A stretch of 64,000 bases of DNA from Norana najaformis. Lineage: Eukaryota > Annelida > Clitellata > Crassiclitellata > Hormogastridae. Shown one piece after another: positions 53,895-64,000 of the stretch (the stretch's first letter is position 1; every line of letters starts with the position of its first letter). Location of the stretch: assembly GCA_964023275.1 (NCBI GenBank), contig OZ029925.1, positions 12,511,684 through 12,575,683 on the forward strand. The letters are read 5' to 3'. The translations under genes were made by a program, and so were the position numbers. Below the pieces are notes generated by a model. The model did no database searches, was not told the origin of the DNA, and saw only the letters and a list, made by a program, of their open reading frames with translations.

Positions 53895-55390
53895 CACTCA
53901 ATACTACAGCGAAGACTCGTTGTGACACCTGTCTCCTCCTATTTATTTTGTTTGGTTTTGGCTGTATGTATATGTAGGCTATTCATAGGCTTAATTCGCG
54001 GACTGGGGGTACCATACCCCTAATCTTCCATATAGTACTACGAAAATAAACAGTGCCCACTGAGTTTAGTATGAGCATGGCACTTAGTAATAGCCGTTCA
54101 AATTACAGTTACAAAATGGCTTGTTTCCATTAATACAATCCCAAGGATTAACGTTAATCTGATCTGGTTTCCTGGCCCCGTGATTCTTTGAATGGGCCTG
54201 GCAGTCCAGCAGTCTCATTTTCGTTAACAGGTTGATACAATTCAGGATAGGCTATCTCCTCATCAGGATTCGGGGCAAACACATTTTTCCACAATGAAAC
54301 ACTCGAAACACTCTTCCAGGGGTTAGCAAACCTAAGTTTTTAAGACTTCAGACAAAAAGACTGGAAAACACAAAGATAGACATAACAATGACTGATAAAT
54401 TTATATGCTATATAAATGTTCAGACAAAATGCCATCGATCACAGATCATTAACGATAGAAAAGACTACAAATTCAATATGTTTAATTGAGCAACTTCACA
54501 GTTCAACAGAAGTTACATAAAAGCATACCACACGATAAAGACTTCTGCATTAAAACATCTCAGTCTGCTTTTAATTGACAACAGATCCAACATTTAACTG
54601 AACAACAATCACGATTAGTGCTAATTCAAGACAAGTTAGATAAAAGCATACCACATAAGAAAATTATTTCCACTTTGAAAACAATATCTACTACTTTTCG
54701 GTCGCTAGAGCTCAAAGAGCTGACAGCACAAGGTGACAAGGTGACTACTTTTCTACACCTCTACTATATCTAAATTCAATCATGAATTCTAGTAAACACT
54801 TACAAAAGTAACAGCACACCCAAGATTGGGTAAGGTACAAGGCAAGGTAGAATACGGAGGTAAGCTTATTACATGCATACTTCAATCAACAGTTGTATGT
54901 ACTGGCATGGTCCTGAGCTCTTGAGATCTTTTGGCTGAAGCACAAGTATAACAACAGCAATGCAAAACTGGACCAACTAAGCAACATAAAATTCTGTTTG
55001 TGCTATTCTACAACAGTGGTATCAAACTAGTGGCTTCAGTTTTGATTGTTTTCCCAAACAAGGGAAATGGCTGGAGCAGGCAGGAATGTTCCAATTCTGC
55101 AGCTCTTGAATGGGTAAACACTCTTCCATTTTTCAGACAGAGTAGAAAGCAAAAATGCTCTCTCTGCTCAATTCCAGAAACAGTTGAAAAAATTTTTTTC
55201 TGGAAAGACAGGAAGACAGTGCAGCATGTAAACATGTTCCCTTTCTGGAAAGATGAGAAACAATCCCATGTGCTTTCCACAAAAAGTCAATATGGGCATC
55301 CTATTCACCACCTTTATAAATTCGAGCATGTTATTCAACACAGGTGCCCTATTCAGTCTCTTTACAAAATGGGGTTTCCAAGTTGATACA
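53895..55390. other. Interval between PFAS stop and TERB1 5' side
   Basis: Probably includes the PFAS 3' untranslated region. GAATAGG...CCCATTTTG-like pieces recur loosely at 55290-55430 on the minus strand. A copy of the CTTCAGCCAAAAGAT dispersed segment lies inverted near 54935. A possible AATAAA on the minus strand is near 53945. Confidence 0.35.
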
Positions 55391-55396
55391 ATTGCC

Positions 55397-57945
55397 CTAT
55401 TCACCAGTTTCTGACAAACTGGGGTTCTTAAGGCACCAGTCGAAGGCATTCTTAAACATACAGAGCCAGGGTGACACTTGGATCTTCATCTTCCAATCTT
55501 CTGGCATCCATGGCCACTGCCACAGCTGCACACAGCGCTCCGGATGTGGCATCATTGCCAGATGGCGCCCGTCGGAGGAACACAGTCCAGCAATTCCTTC
55601 AGGACTTCCATTTGGGTTGAACGGATAGGCAGTCGTCACTTTTCCATCATCATCCACATACCTCAAAGGAACCAGGTTCCTTGAGGAGACATCATCCAAG
55701 ACCTCCTGATTCTTGAAGACCATCCGGCCCTCTCCATGTGCCACCCAGATTCCCAGCACAGATCCCTCCATTCCAGTGAGCATGACTGATGGACTCGACT
55801 CGATTCGGACTGTTGAGAAGCGAGACTCGAACTTGGCAGACTCATTGTGGGCGAGTACAACGCCTTGACGATCGCCATTCTCCTTGTTCGACTCGTCGAT
55901 CCCCACCCACCCTAGGAGTGCCATCAACTGGCAGCCATTGCACACACCAAGACTGAATGTGTCCAGTCGCCTGTAGAAGTTCTCAAACTCTTGACAAACC
56001 CCGGAGTTGAACTTCATCGTTGCCGCCCAGCCCTTTCCCGATCCGAGAACGTCGCCATAGCTAAAGCCCCCGACGAAAACAATGCCACGGAACTCATCCA
56101 GATGGAAGCTCTCCTTTGAACAGAGGTCCTGCATACTGACATCCCACACCTCGAATCCGACCATGTGCAGCGCAGCGACCATCTCACGATCTCCGTTGCT
56201 TCCTTCCTCGCGAATGACCGCAACCTTTGGCTTTGGGTTCTTGCATGGGATAGTCCTCTCCATGATCTGCATTGGATCAAAAGTGGAAGGGAGGTGGTAC
56301 TTTGGAGCTTTCCGTGTCTTCAAACTCTGCTCCTCCTGCTCAACACATCGATGATTGCTCTGGAATCTTTCAAACTGGAAACTAGTCGCTTCCCAGACGC
56401 TGCGAAGTTGAGCAGTTGATTCCTGGAGCAACACCTGGCCATCAACCTTCAAGAGAATTTCTGCAACGTCTTTGCAGCTGAGAGACAAACCAATGATCGT
56501 GCAGGGAACGCCTGATTTCTGGTAGCGCTCCACAACCACCTCTGCATTCTGTGGCTCCACTTCCAACACCCAACCGAGCTCCTCGGAGAAGAGCAGCTCC
56601 AGGACAGACACACCTTCTGTGGACTTTAGATCGACGTCAATGCTGCAGTTTCCAGCAAATGCCATTTCCAGCAGACAGGTAATCAGTCCTCCGTCGCTGA
56701 TGTCGTGACCTGATACAAACAACTTGTCTCTCAGCAAGTTCTGTGTCACTCCAAACGCTCTGACAAACAGATCGGCTGACTCTAAATCTGGCGACACATC
56801 ACCAATCTGATTGAAGCACTGCGCCAGGGCACTACCGCCCAACCGGTACTTTCTGGGACATAATGGAACATGTAGCAGCACTCCTCTACCGCCACGACAC
56901 TTGAGATCTGGCGTCACAGTGGCACGGATGTCAGGACAAGGTGCATATGTTGAAACCACTAAGCTCCCAGGAGCCATGATCACCTCCTTGCCAAGACGGG
57001 CAGACATGCTGAGGGAGTCCTTCCCACCATCAACTGCGATTCCAAGATCCCTCATGACGTCACACATGGCTACACAGGCTTCATACAGGTGTGCCTCCTC
57101 TTTCGCCAGCTTTGCGGGCCACATCCAATTTCCGCTGCACTTCACATCCCGCAGCTCCGAAATCTGGGCGAAAACAAGATTTGTGAGTGCCTCGCCAACG
57201 CTCGTTCTTGCTCCAGCACATGGATCGACGAGAATCTTGATTGGCTGTTCACCAATCGATGTAGCAGCTCCAACTGTGTTGAGATGTGACAATGCAATCA
57301 CGGCTACGTCCGCCAATGGAGTGTGCAAAGGGCCAACGCACTGCTGCTGAGCGACAAGGCCAGTCACAGATCGGTCAACTTTGTTGACCAGATAGCGCTT
57401 GCTGGCAACAGATGGCAAGCGCAGGACTCGCTCAAGAGCCTCACGGAACATGACCCCTTCAGGCAAAGCGATCGGTTTACTCAGATTCACCACACGCTTG
57501 AGGTTGTAAACTTTCTGAGGCATTTCTCCAAGAACCATCTTTAAATCAAGGTCGACTGGAAAAGAGCTAGTGGTCTTTGGCCGCTTAGATTTCAGTTCCT
57601 CACTGTCCTCACCCTGCCTGTCATCTTCCAAGCGAATCTTTCCTTCTCCACTTATGGATCCAACGAAGGAGACCGGACATCGCTCTCTTCGGGCAATGTT
57701 CTTCAGCAGATCAGTGTCAGTCGAGCGCACGAGCAGGGCGTTGCTCTCCTGGTACTCGGCTCCCCAGATGTCAAGAACACTCAGAGTTGGATCCCCGAGT
57801 TGAAACCCGGACAGGCGTATCACAGCGCCAGATGGATCGCAGATCTCCTTCAGGACGTTTCCATTGCCGCCAGCACCCTGGTCATGAATGCTTAAGATGG
57901 GATTTCCGTCATCCACGGGTTGTCCATTCTGAGTGTACTGGTTTC
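55397..57945 (-). CDS. PFAS: PFAS coding exon 2 (second half of synthase core and glutaminase)
   Basis: The acceptor is TTTAATAG at 57946. The exon begins by completing a Gly codon and then reads NQYTQNGQPVDDGNPILSIH, a short insertion relative to human PFAS before the conserved GAGGNGNVLKE. It includes VERVLRLPSVASKRYL-type core sequence, DVKCSGNWMW, VDGGKDSLSMSAR, SGHDISDGGL and the class-I glutaminase from about residue 1096 to the end. The stop is at 55397. Confidence 0.96.
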
Positions 57946-59997
57946 CTATTAAACAAAGAAGCAGGTTAAAATGTTTATGAACAAAGAATCCAGTTTAAAA
58001 CACATCTCATGGTTTACAAAGTAAATCACATTGTTAGCCAACTAATCTTTTTTCATCCTTGCTTTTCCCTCAGATTCACAAATATTGCACTTCTTCATGA
58101 GATGCTGTAACTCTTGTGCTCTGAGCCAAAATGGAACTTGCTCTGTGGCCTGTCTTGGCTGCTGGCTTAGGACTCCGGAATCACTGCCTGTTTCTATCCA
58201 CTCTGTAAGATCTGGGATGGGAGTCATGTTAGGGCTTAAGACTTAACTTTTCAAATTGCATATTTTCTGTAGCCAATGGCCTGTCTTCCAGTCTCATAGG
58301 TCTGTTAGATCTCAATTAGTCTATTGGACTGTGATTTGCTTAGAAGCGACCACTGAATGACGCTTTGTGCATTAAGATAATAATACTATAGAAGTTTCTT
58401 GATTAGATTAAACTAGATTAGTGGAATTACCCTTTTTGGCAGATTCGGCCTCCCCTCTCTCAATACAAGCTCTGATGACCCGGTTCATCTTCTGCTCCAT
58501 TTCAGCGTCACCCCGTTGGACTGCACTGAAATCCAGCTCCACCTTGTTGTCACCCTGGACCTGGACAGATGATGCGGCTCCTCCACCAACGCCAATCCTG
58601 TAAACAGGTCCTCCGACCTTTACGACCTCCATTCCCAGTGCTGCGTCAAACTTCTTGATGTGACTGCTACTGAGTGAGCCGATTCCTCCGGAAAACATGA
58701 TGGGCTTGACCCATTCTCGTCGTTCTCCACCTGGCAGACTCATGCCAAATGACCGTGCAAAACCAGTCAAGACAGGTTCGCCGAATTTGTTCCCATAATC
58801 GGAAGCTCCATTGCTGGCCTCAATGGCAACTTCAAGCGGCCGTGCAAAGTTTGCTGGATACTCGAATGTGCGATCCTCCCATGGCAGCTCATACCCTGGA
58901 ATCTGAAGATTGCCAAAGCAGTAACCTGCTGTGCCTGCAATGACATGTGCCCCACGTCCCGTTGCCTGGTTGTCTCTGATCCTTCCACCTGTTCCAGTTG
59001 TAGCACCAGGAAATGGCGCAACTCCAGTCGGGAAGTTGTGAGTCTCAGCTGTGAAAGTGATGTGCCTTTCGACATCTTCTAGTTTACAGAACGGACTTGG
59101 GTGCAGGACATCTTCCGGGGCGAGTGCCGCGACCTGGAAGCCTCGGACTGCACTGCTGTTATCAGAGAACTTGATCACATTGTTCGAGTTGCTATGTTGC
59201 TGAGTTCCCTTTACCATCCCAAACAATGACTGATCAACCTTGTGGCCATCGACAAAGAGCTGTCCACGGAAGAACCAGTGGCGGCAATGTTCGCTGTTGG
59301 ACTGCGCCAAATCAAAGCACTCCACACTCGTTGGGTTACGCTTGACTGACTTCTGGAACATCTCAGTGTAGTAGTCGAGGTCCCATTTGTCAAGCGCCAA
59401 TCCAAGGTCATGGTTCACTTCCATCAGTGCCTGCTTTCCGTGTCTAATCACATCCACCTCAAAAACCGGTCGAGGCTCCACATGAAGATCAAACGTCTTC
59501 AATGGTGACTCATAGCAACACTCTGTCATCTTGTCATGCAGGATATCGGCAATTTCCAAACGAAAAGCATTGTCGATCAAACTCTTACCATGATCAAAAC
59601 GGATCAGATAACGGGAGGAGCATTCAATCCGTCTGATGCAGTCCAGGCCAATGGAAGAGATTATGGAAACGGCGTTGGTGGAGAACGGTGTGCAGAAATT
59701 CAACCGTGGCCCAAACTCCATTAGCAGGTCATTTTCTGTCTTTTCTTCCAGGTCGAGAAAGCTTTTCCTAGACACAAGATCCTCTTCAAAGGAGACACGA
59801 ATGATCCAGAGCAAGATCTCTTCCTCCTCAATCATCAACTGCTGATCTCTGCAGAGCTCCACATAGAAGCAGCGTTCTGACTTTATCTGCTGGATCCTCA
59901 TGCTTCTCTTGCTCGCAATGTCATGCAACTTGGTCAAAGTTGCGTCACGAACCCCGCCATTCTGTACCATATGCTGGAAGAAGTTCACGACAACCAT
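55397..59997 (-). CDS. PFAS: Phosphoribosylformylglycinamidine synthase (FGAM synthase), complete
   Basis: PFAS converts FGAR, ATP and glutamine to FGAM in step 4 of purine biosynthesis, in the cytosol. Two coding exons, 59997-58431 and 57945-55397, join at phase 1 across one intron to give 1371 residues (human about 1338). The order is the eukaryotic/PurL-large type: an N-terminal PurS-like domain, the FGAM synthase core, and a C-terminal glutaminase. Landmarks are AQSNSEHCRHWFF (about 230-241), ETHNFPTG (318-325), TGTGGRIRD (334-342) and SLHD/SIHDQGAGGNGN just after the intron. The glutaminase nucleophile Cys1191 lies in LGVCNGCQ, with catalytic His1323 and Glu1325 in MMPHPER. The ATG was chosen because an acceptor (TTTTGTTTCAG) lies 16 bases upstream and the first residues fit the family. 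No disruption is seen. Having only two coding exons is unusual compared with the many exons in vertebrates. Confidence 0.97.
58295..58405 (-). repeat. Dispersed repeat C copy inside the single PFAS coding intron
   Basis: The minus strand reads AACTTCTATAGTATTATTAT then GCACAAAGCGTCATTCAGTG and GTCGCTTCTAAGCAAA, matching family C. It starts only about 25 bases from the splice donor. Confidence 0.65.
58431..59997 (-). CDS. PFAS: PFAS coding exon 1 (PurS-like domain and first half of synthase core)
   Basis: The exon encodes 522 complete codons plus one base, ending GCC AAA AAG G before the donor GTAATTCC. It covers the N-terminal PurS-like region, the linker (LALDKWDLDYY), the substrate and ATP loops, and the VKVGGPVYRIGVGGGAASS segment. 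The acidic 5' portion (residues 1-110) is the least conserved part of the family, and I could match it only by position. Confidence 0.95.
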
Positions 59998-60344
59998 TTT
60001 TCTTTCTTTGAATCTGAAACAAAAAGCATTCCATAGTGTCAAAAATTCTATCAAGTCTTCTTCTAATTTAACGTTTGTTAAGCATGCACTGTTCAAAGCG
60101 ACAAAGAAATTTGTAAAAATGAAGAAATTGTGTAAAATTAAACTGAAGGTCTGTTATGAAACTACAAATTATGATTTCCTTTTCGTCTGAGCCAGTCGTT
60201 ATTTTACCCAATTTCAGTCCAAGCTAAAATCCCAAATGAGGTTAATTACCTTGCACCATGCTCCAAGCACCTTGTTAGATGCTATATAAATTAAAATATT
60301 ACATCCACTTACCTGTAAGTACATTTATGATACTGCACAAAAGG

Positions 60345-60525
60345 TAAGGGGCACAATAGCATATTGGACTGAGCGCTCGGCTTGTAACGCAAAGAGTACG
60401 GGTTCGAGCCTCCTCCAAGACGGTTACTGTGTAGGGACCTTAAGCAAGTCCTTCACTCATAATTGCTCGGCGCCAACGGTTGATGCTAAGTCATTAGATA
60501 GTGGCGCCTAATAAATGCAGAAATA
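60345..60525 (+). mobile_element. SINE family F copy (tRNA-derived), near full length
   Basis: A box TATTGGACTGAGCGCTCGGC, B box ACGGGTTCGAGCCTCC, GGTTACTGTGTAGGGACCTT and a 3' tail GGCGCCTAATAAATGCAGAA. Confidence 0.75.
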
Positions 60526-60738
60526 AAATATCTGCGCATTTATTTAGCAACATTAAAAACTTTTCGAAAAGGTGCTGAAACATAGCTAAGTGACCATAAA
60601 AGATACAATTTCAAACAAGTTGAGACTATCATGAGCTGCTTTATGCAGAATAGTTAGGACTTTCAGTGAAAGTTTGCTACCAAGTCACATACATGATCAG
60701 CTGTATTATAATGCAGGAAGTTACACAGCTCCACTTAC

Positions 60739-60802
60739 CAGGATTTGAAACCAGGAAACAGCTGAACAGCCCAACAGGATACCACGCTATTTGATGCAAT
60801 GT
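60739..60802 (-). other. Possible 5' untranslated exon upstream of PFAS
   Basis: A 64-nt segment is bounded by a good acceptor (TGCTGTTTCCAG) and a strong donor (CCTG then GTAAGTGG). The PFAS initiator exon begins with its own acceptor at 60013, so leader exons must exist upstream. A second candidate donor (CAG then GTAAGTG) lies at 60313. Which is used cannot be decided from sequence alone. Confidence 0.3.
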
Positions 60803-60907
60803 CTGGAAACAGCAAACATCAATTTTGTCAACAGGACTTTAGAAAAACACAAAGAATTACAGAAATGCAAGCAAGAGTTGCTGGAAAATTTTGACTACAG
60901 TCCATTC

Positions 60908-60956
60908 AGTGAAAGGTGCAATGTGCATTCAGTGAAAGGTGCAATGTGCATTTAAA
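60908..60956 (+). repeat. 24-bp direct duplication
   Basis: CATTCAGTGAAAGGTGCAAT plus GTG occurs twice in tandem. Confidence 0.75.
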
Positions 60957-61139
60957 TATGTTTTGTGATACAGAGCTCCGTTACCACCTTGTGCTTTGAA
61001 GGCCTAAGAAGCACTGCACACATGAAGCATTCTAAGCATCCGAAGTGCACTAAGTGTACAGTTACACGTACTTTGCAATAAATAGTTGCACTTAACCAAT
61101 AACTATATTTGAATGAATCTACTAATCTGCAAATTGTTA

Positions 61140-61262
61140 CGTTGTGCTCACTGGACGATCTCGTTCGACTAAGCGCCGATGAATGAGCTAGTCCTTCTAA
61201 CGCAGTTTTTGTGTGGCACTGAGAAATTTCGGCGATTTACATTACAATAGATTAAATAACAT
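61140..61262 (+). mobile_element. LINE 3' tail G fragment
   Basis: GTGTGGCACTGAGAAATTTC then GGCGATTTACATTACAATAG, comparable to 37250-37310. Confidence 0.5.
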
Positions 61263-61801
61263 ACTACGCTACATTAAATTACATACTAGGGGCTATCTAA
61301 AAAGCAATTCATGACTCGCCACAGTCGATTGAATGAATTAGTTCGCCTGTCTCATTCGTCTACCGTTCGGGAGGTTCGGCAAAGCAGCCTTTGGTACCTT
61401 CTGTAGTTTTTCGAATAACACGTGTAGTCCGTGTGCTACGACGAACGCTGCTTTACTTCTCCACTGCTGACCCTCTTCACATATCGACTCCTTATCACTA
61501 ACAGTTGGACTATAGTCTAATTATTCACCACCTCTGGGTTTCTATATTTTAAATTAACCGGTTTTGGATGGAATAAGCAAGACTTTGCAAACCAAACCCT
61601 TGAAAGGCACAAGTCGAATGTTACTCTCCCGGAGGGCCAGCTATTTCCAAGCCTATTGAAGTAATTTATAGGCCATCTGGCGTTTGGAGGTAAATCAGAT
61701 CTAAAACTCGATGAAAATCTTCAAGGCAACGAATGGACTAAATCATACACGCTGCTATTTTTGTCAATGGTGGCTGGCATAGCCCAGAGGTGTGGCGAGT
61801 C

Positions 61802-61855
61802 GGATCACGGCCATCTAAATAGGAGCTATTTAGAAGGCCGTGGTCGGATCCCCAC
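61802..61855. repeat. Imperfect palindrome in a tRNA-like SINE remnant
   Basis: CGGATCACGGCCATCTAAAT and ATTTAGAAGGCCGTGGTCGG are near reverse complements about a short GGAGCT centre. The surrounding 61770-61960 looks SINE-like (GTGGCTGGCATAGCCCAGAG). Confidence 0.6.
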
Positions 61856-61964
61856 TCTTTGGCGGCAGAATGGTTATGCGTTTCGCTCAAATATGGCGAA
61901 AATATCGCCAAAGGGGAAAATCGATCATGTAGATTATCTACTCTTTCCTCCAACGTAATCTAAT

Positions 61965-62115
61965 CCAATCTAAAGACTTCTGTAGCGCCGTTATCATAAG
62001 CCCAAGGCATCAGTCGATGGTCGCTTCAAGTCAAAATCACTGTCAAATTCATGAACCGTTGGAGAAGCCGGGTCCAATTCCAATGGGTCAGAGAAATCAG
62101 AAGCCAGGTTACGGT
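61965..62115 (+). repeat. Dispersed repeat C copy
   Basis: TGTAGCGCCGTTATCATAAG, CCAAGGCATCAGTCGATGGT and TTGGAGAAGCCGGGTCCAAT. Confidence 0.7.
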
Positions 62116-62119
62116 GGGT

Positions 62120-62340
62120 AAGCAAGTTGGAAGAGATGTGTCTTAAGTTTAAACCCGAATTACATTAAAGAATTGACAGAACGAACTGAACTGGGCAGTG
62201 AATTCCAAAACTTTGGACCTGCTACCGAGATTACCAACGAAGTCGATCCCAATAAGGAGCTGCAGCAGATCGAAAGATTGGGAATAGGTTTGTACTTGCA
62301 CAAAACCCTTTAGATAAGGTAACTGTAGTCATACAAATTC
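62120..62340 (+). mobile_element. Unclassified repeat body with GAACTGGGCAGTGAATTCCA
   Basis: A stop-riddled coding-like segment (AACGAACTGAACTGGGCAGT, TTTGGACCTGCTACCGAGAT) of the sort found in invertebrate retroelements. Assigned only by general resemblance. Confidence 0.35.
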
Positions 62341-62509
62341 GTAATTTCTTTCAATCTAGATATCTAAATTGTGTTTCAAAATATATATAGTGCATAATTT
62401 CTTAGTCTAATTTATAACTGTTGTTATGGTTATCTAATTTAACATAACTTCTTAGCACGTGTCGGGGTAGATTTGTTAACTTGCTCCCATTTTCCTCTAA
62501 TCTCTCTTT

Positions 62510-62675
62510 CGCTGTCTCTCTGCCTGCCTTTTGGATCTTGATCTGGAACCGAACCATTTTTGCCTATCCATGTTGTTTTCACTGAGCGCCTGTTAATAAG
62601 CTGGTCCCCGTGACATGGCTTTCATTGGGAGCTGTAGAAATCTCGGGATTACGAATGCGATTACGATTACTTATT
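62510..62675 (+). mobile_element. LINE 3' tail G, best copy, next to DDB1
   Basis: TTTTGGATCTTGATCTGGAA, ACTGAGCGCCTGTTAATAAG, TGGTCCCCGTGACATGGCTT and terminal ATTACGATTAC match 25245-25402 block by block. Confidence 0.75.
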
Positions 62676-62795
62676 GGCGCCAGACCCAAAGGTTCCCTTA
62701 TTAAAATCTTTGGCCTGACCCTGCGCACTGGAAGCTCTATTATCACTCAGCCGTCATAGAATTTAACGAATAGTAGTGGCTGGATTTTTGACAAA

Positions 62796-63827
62796 ATGGC
62801 GTTTAATTATGTCGTAACGGCGCACAAACCGACTGCCGTCAACGCCTGTGTTACGGGTAAATTACGCAGTGTTTGTTATTTTACGGGTTGCAGCAGATTT
62901 AAAATTGAAAAGTACAAAGCTCGGAGAAGCTTGGTTGCAAAATGTGGATTTGCAAATTCCGATGTATCTGAAGCTAAATCATGCGTATTGAACTTACAAA
63001 AGCACTTCATTCGGCATGATTAATCGCCTAAATAGTATCACAAATGCAGTTTACTTGATCTAGCTTAAGAGCAGAGACAAAGCCTAAATGAAACAACCAC
63101 ACATTATGTAGCGCTATTATGTAGCGCTATTATGTAGAGAGTGACGAACAGATGGAATTAGGTGCAACTGGATACTGCTTGCTGGGCACAGTACAGAGAA
63201 ACAGTAACCATATACTAGAGATTGGATATCTCCAGGTTGTGGTATTGTGGGTTTGCCAAAAGATACATGGGATGTATGCATGCATAGCATGTGAAATAAA
63301 GTAGCTAACAAATTGTAAGTCTGGTTGCTGTTGGATTAAGTTGTGCAAGAAAGATAAGATGTAGATTGAAGAGGGTTGTAGTATAAGCAGTTACTTTACA
63401 TTTCCTGGTGTGACGGTTTAACCCCACAGGTACCAAATCGCATAAAATTGTACCTGATGATAGATATCAACATATGTAATCCAATGCACTTATCGAGGCC
63501 TCCGGAAACAACCCGGTGATTTTCTACAGAATTTTAAAGTTCCACAAAACAACGGCGGCCATGTGTCTAGTGCAAGTGGCCAGATGCATCCTGATTTGCA
63601 TAGAGAAGTTTAAATGTCTATTTATATTTCGTAACTTGATTTGCGTGGCACGCTAATCTACATTATGTGGTTGGACAGGGAACTTTACGTCGAAAAGTGA
63701 TCTGAATCTGATCGTTGCCAAGAATACTCGTCTGGAGATCTATCTGGTCACCCCAGAGGGACTGAGACCAATCAAAGAGATTGGGATCTATGGGAAGGTG
63801 GCCGTTCTTGAGCTCTACAGGCCGAAG
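62796..63827 (+). CDS. DDB1: DNA damage-binding protein 1, first two coding exons (gene continues past window)
   Basis: DDB1 is the WD-propeller adaptor of CUL4 ubiquitin ligases in the nucleus and also acts with DDB2 in UV-lesion recognition. Exon 1 (62796-62856) encodes [20 protein letters not shown] plus one base. Exon 2 (63679-63827) completes Gly and continues [20 protein letters not shown] through ELYRPK. The 70 residues align without gaps to the start of vertebrate DDB1, and the intron sits directly after the CVTG motif. The donors are GTAAAT and GTAATC; the acceptor is GGTTGGACAG. The remaining exons lie beyond 64000. Only about 120 bases separate the ATG from an upstream LINE tail. 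Confidence 0.97.
63105..63138 (+). repeat. 14-bp triplicated motif in DDB1 intron 1
   Basis: ATTATGTAGCGCTATTATGT: TATGTAGCGCTATT occurs in tandem, 2.5 units. Confidence 0.7.
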
Positions 63828-64000
63828 GTAATCAATGATAAAGCAAGTTCAAGAGCAGCTATGTTAACAAAGGCTACAGGTGTTGCAGCAACAATGACCT
63901 GTAACAACAGAAAATCAACAGCTGGATTAACAACAGTAATAATGAAATCTGAGGAATTACCTTACATTACCTTACCTTACCCTAACCTAGTGCGATATGG

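Noticed and set aside
57916..57916. GTG at 57916 as a separate start for a second PFAS-like gene
   Set aside because: It is internal to coding exon 2; an acceptor lies 30 bases upstream and the two halves join in phase into one PFAS.
55478..57969. Several plus-strand frames opposite PFAS, up to 179 codons
   Set aside because: Antisense shadows of a well-conserved coding exon, with no independent homology.

Overview
The window is animal nuclear DNA, not prokaryotic. It holds spliced genes with conventional GT-AG introns, abundant retrotransposon debris, tRNA-derived SINEs and very long microsatellites. The gene set (an axonemal dynein light chain, a meiotic telomere-tethering protein, a fused PFAS-type purine enzyme and DDB1) fits a metazoan, most likely a marine invertebrate. 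The sequence alone does not let me name the phylum. The positions of exons and splice sites below were worked out by reading frames and phases by eye.

Layout. From 1 to about 34 kb I find no convincing host gene. This part is a repeat sea: CTGT/CCGT or CAGA microsatellites up to several hundred bases long, at least three SINE-like families, decayed LINE reverse-transcriptase fragments, minisatellites, a 5S-rRNA-like relic and a 1-kb purine/pyrimidine fold-back. From 34 to 61 kb there are three genes, all on the minus strand. DNALI1 (six coding exons, 260 residues) lies at 37581-34068. A TERB1 homologue (about sixteen coding exons, about 1216 residues) lies at 52312-39989. PFAS (1371 residues in only two coding exons) lies at 59997-55397. 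DDB1 starts on the plus strand at 62796 and runs off the end after two exons.

Function. DNALI1 is an inner-arm axonemal dynein component of motile cilia and sperm tails. TERB1 ties meiotic telomeres to the nuclear envelope through TERB2-MAJIN. The two are adjacent and co-oriented, and both are expected in the germ line. PFAS and DDB1 are housekeeping genes (purine synthesis; CUL4 ubiquitin ligase adaptor) and are divergently placed about 2.8 kb apart.

The most interesting observation is the 3' end of TERB1. Two consecutive exons of the same size and phase each encode a Myb/SANT-like domain with a telobox-like third helix, so this homologue may carry tandem Myb domains where, as I recall, vertebrate TERB1 has one. 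A weak splice donor followed at once by a stop codon suggests that one-Myb and two-Myb forms could both be made. Other points of note are a one-repeat-per-exon ARM array, a 17-nt microexon, a Cys-Leu-Lys-His repeat tract, and an intronic minisatellite in DNALI1 whose unit is a copy of the exon 4 splice donor.
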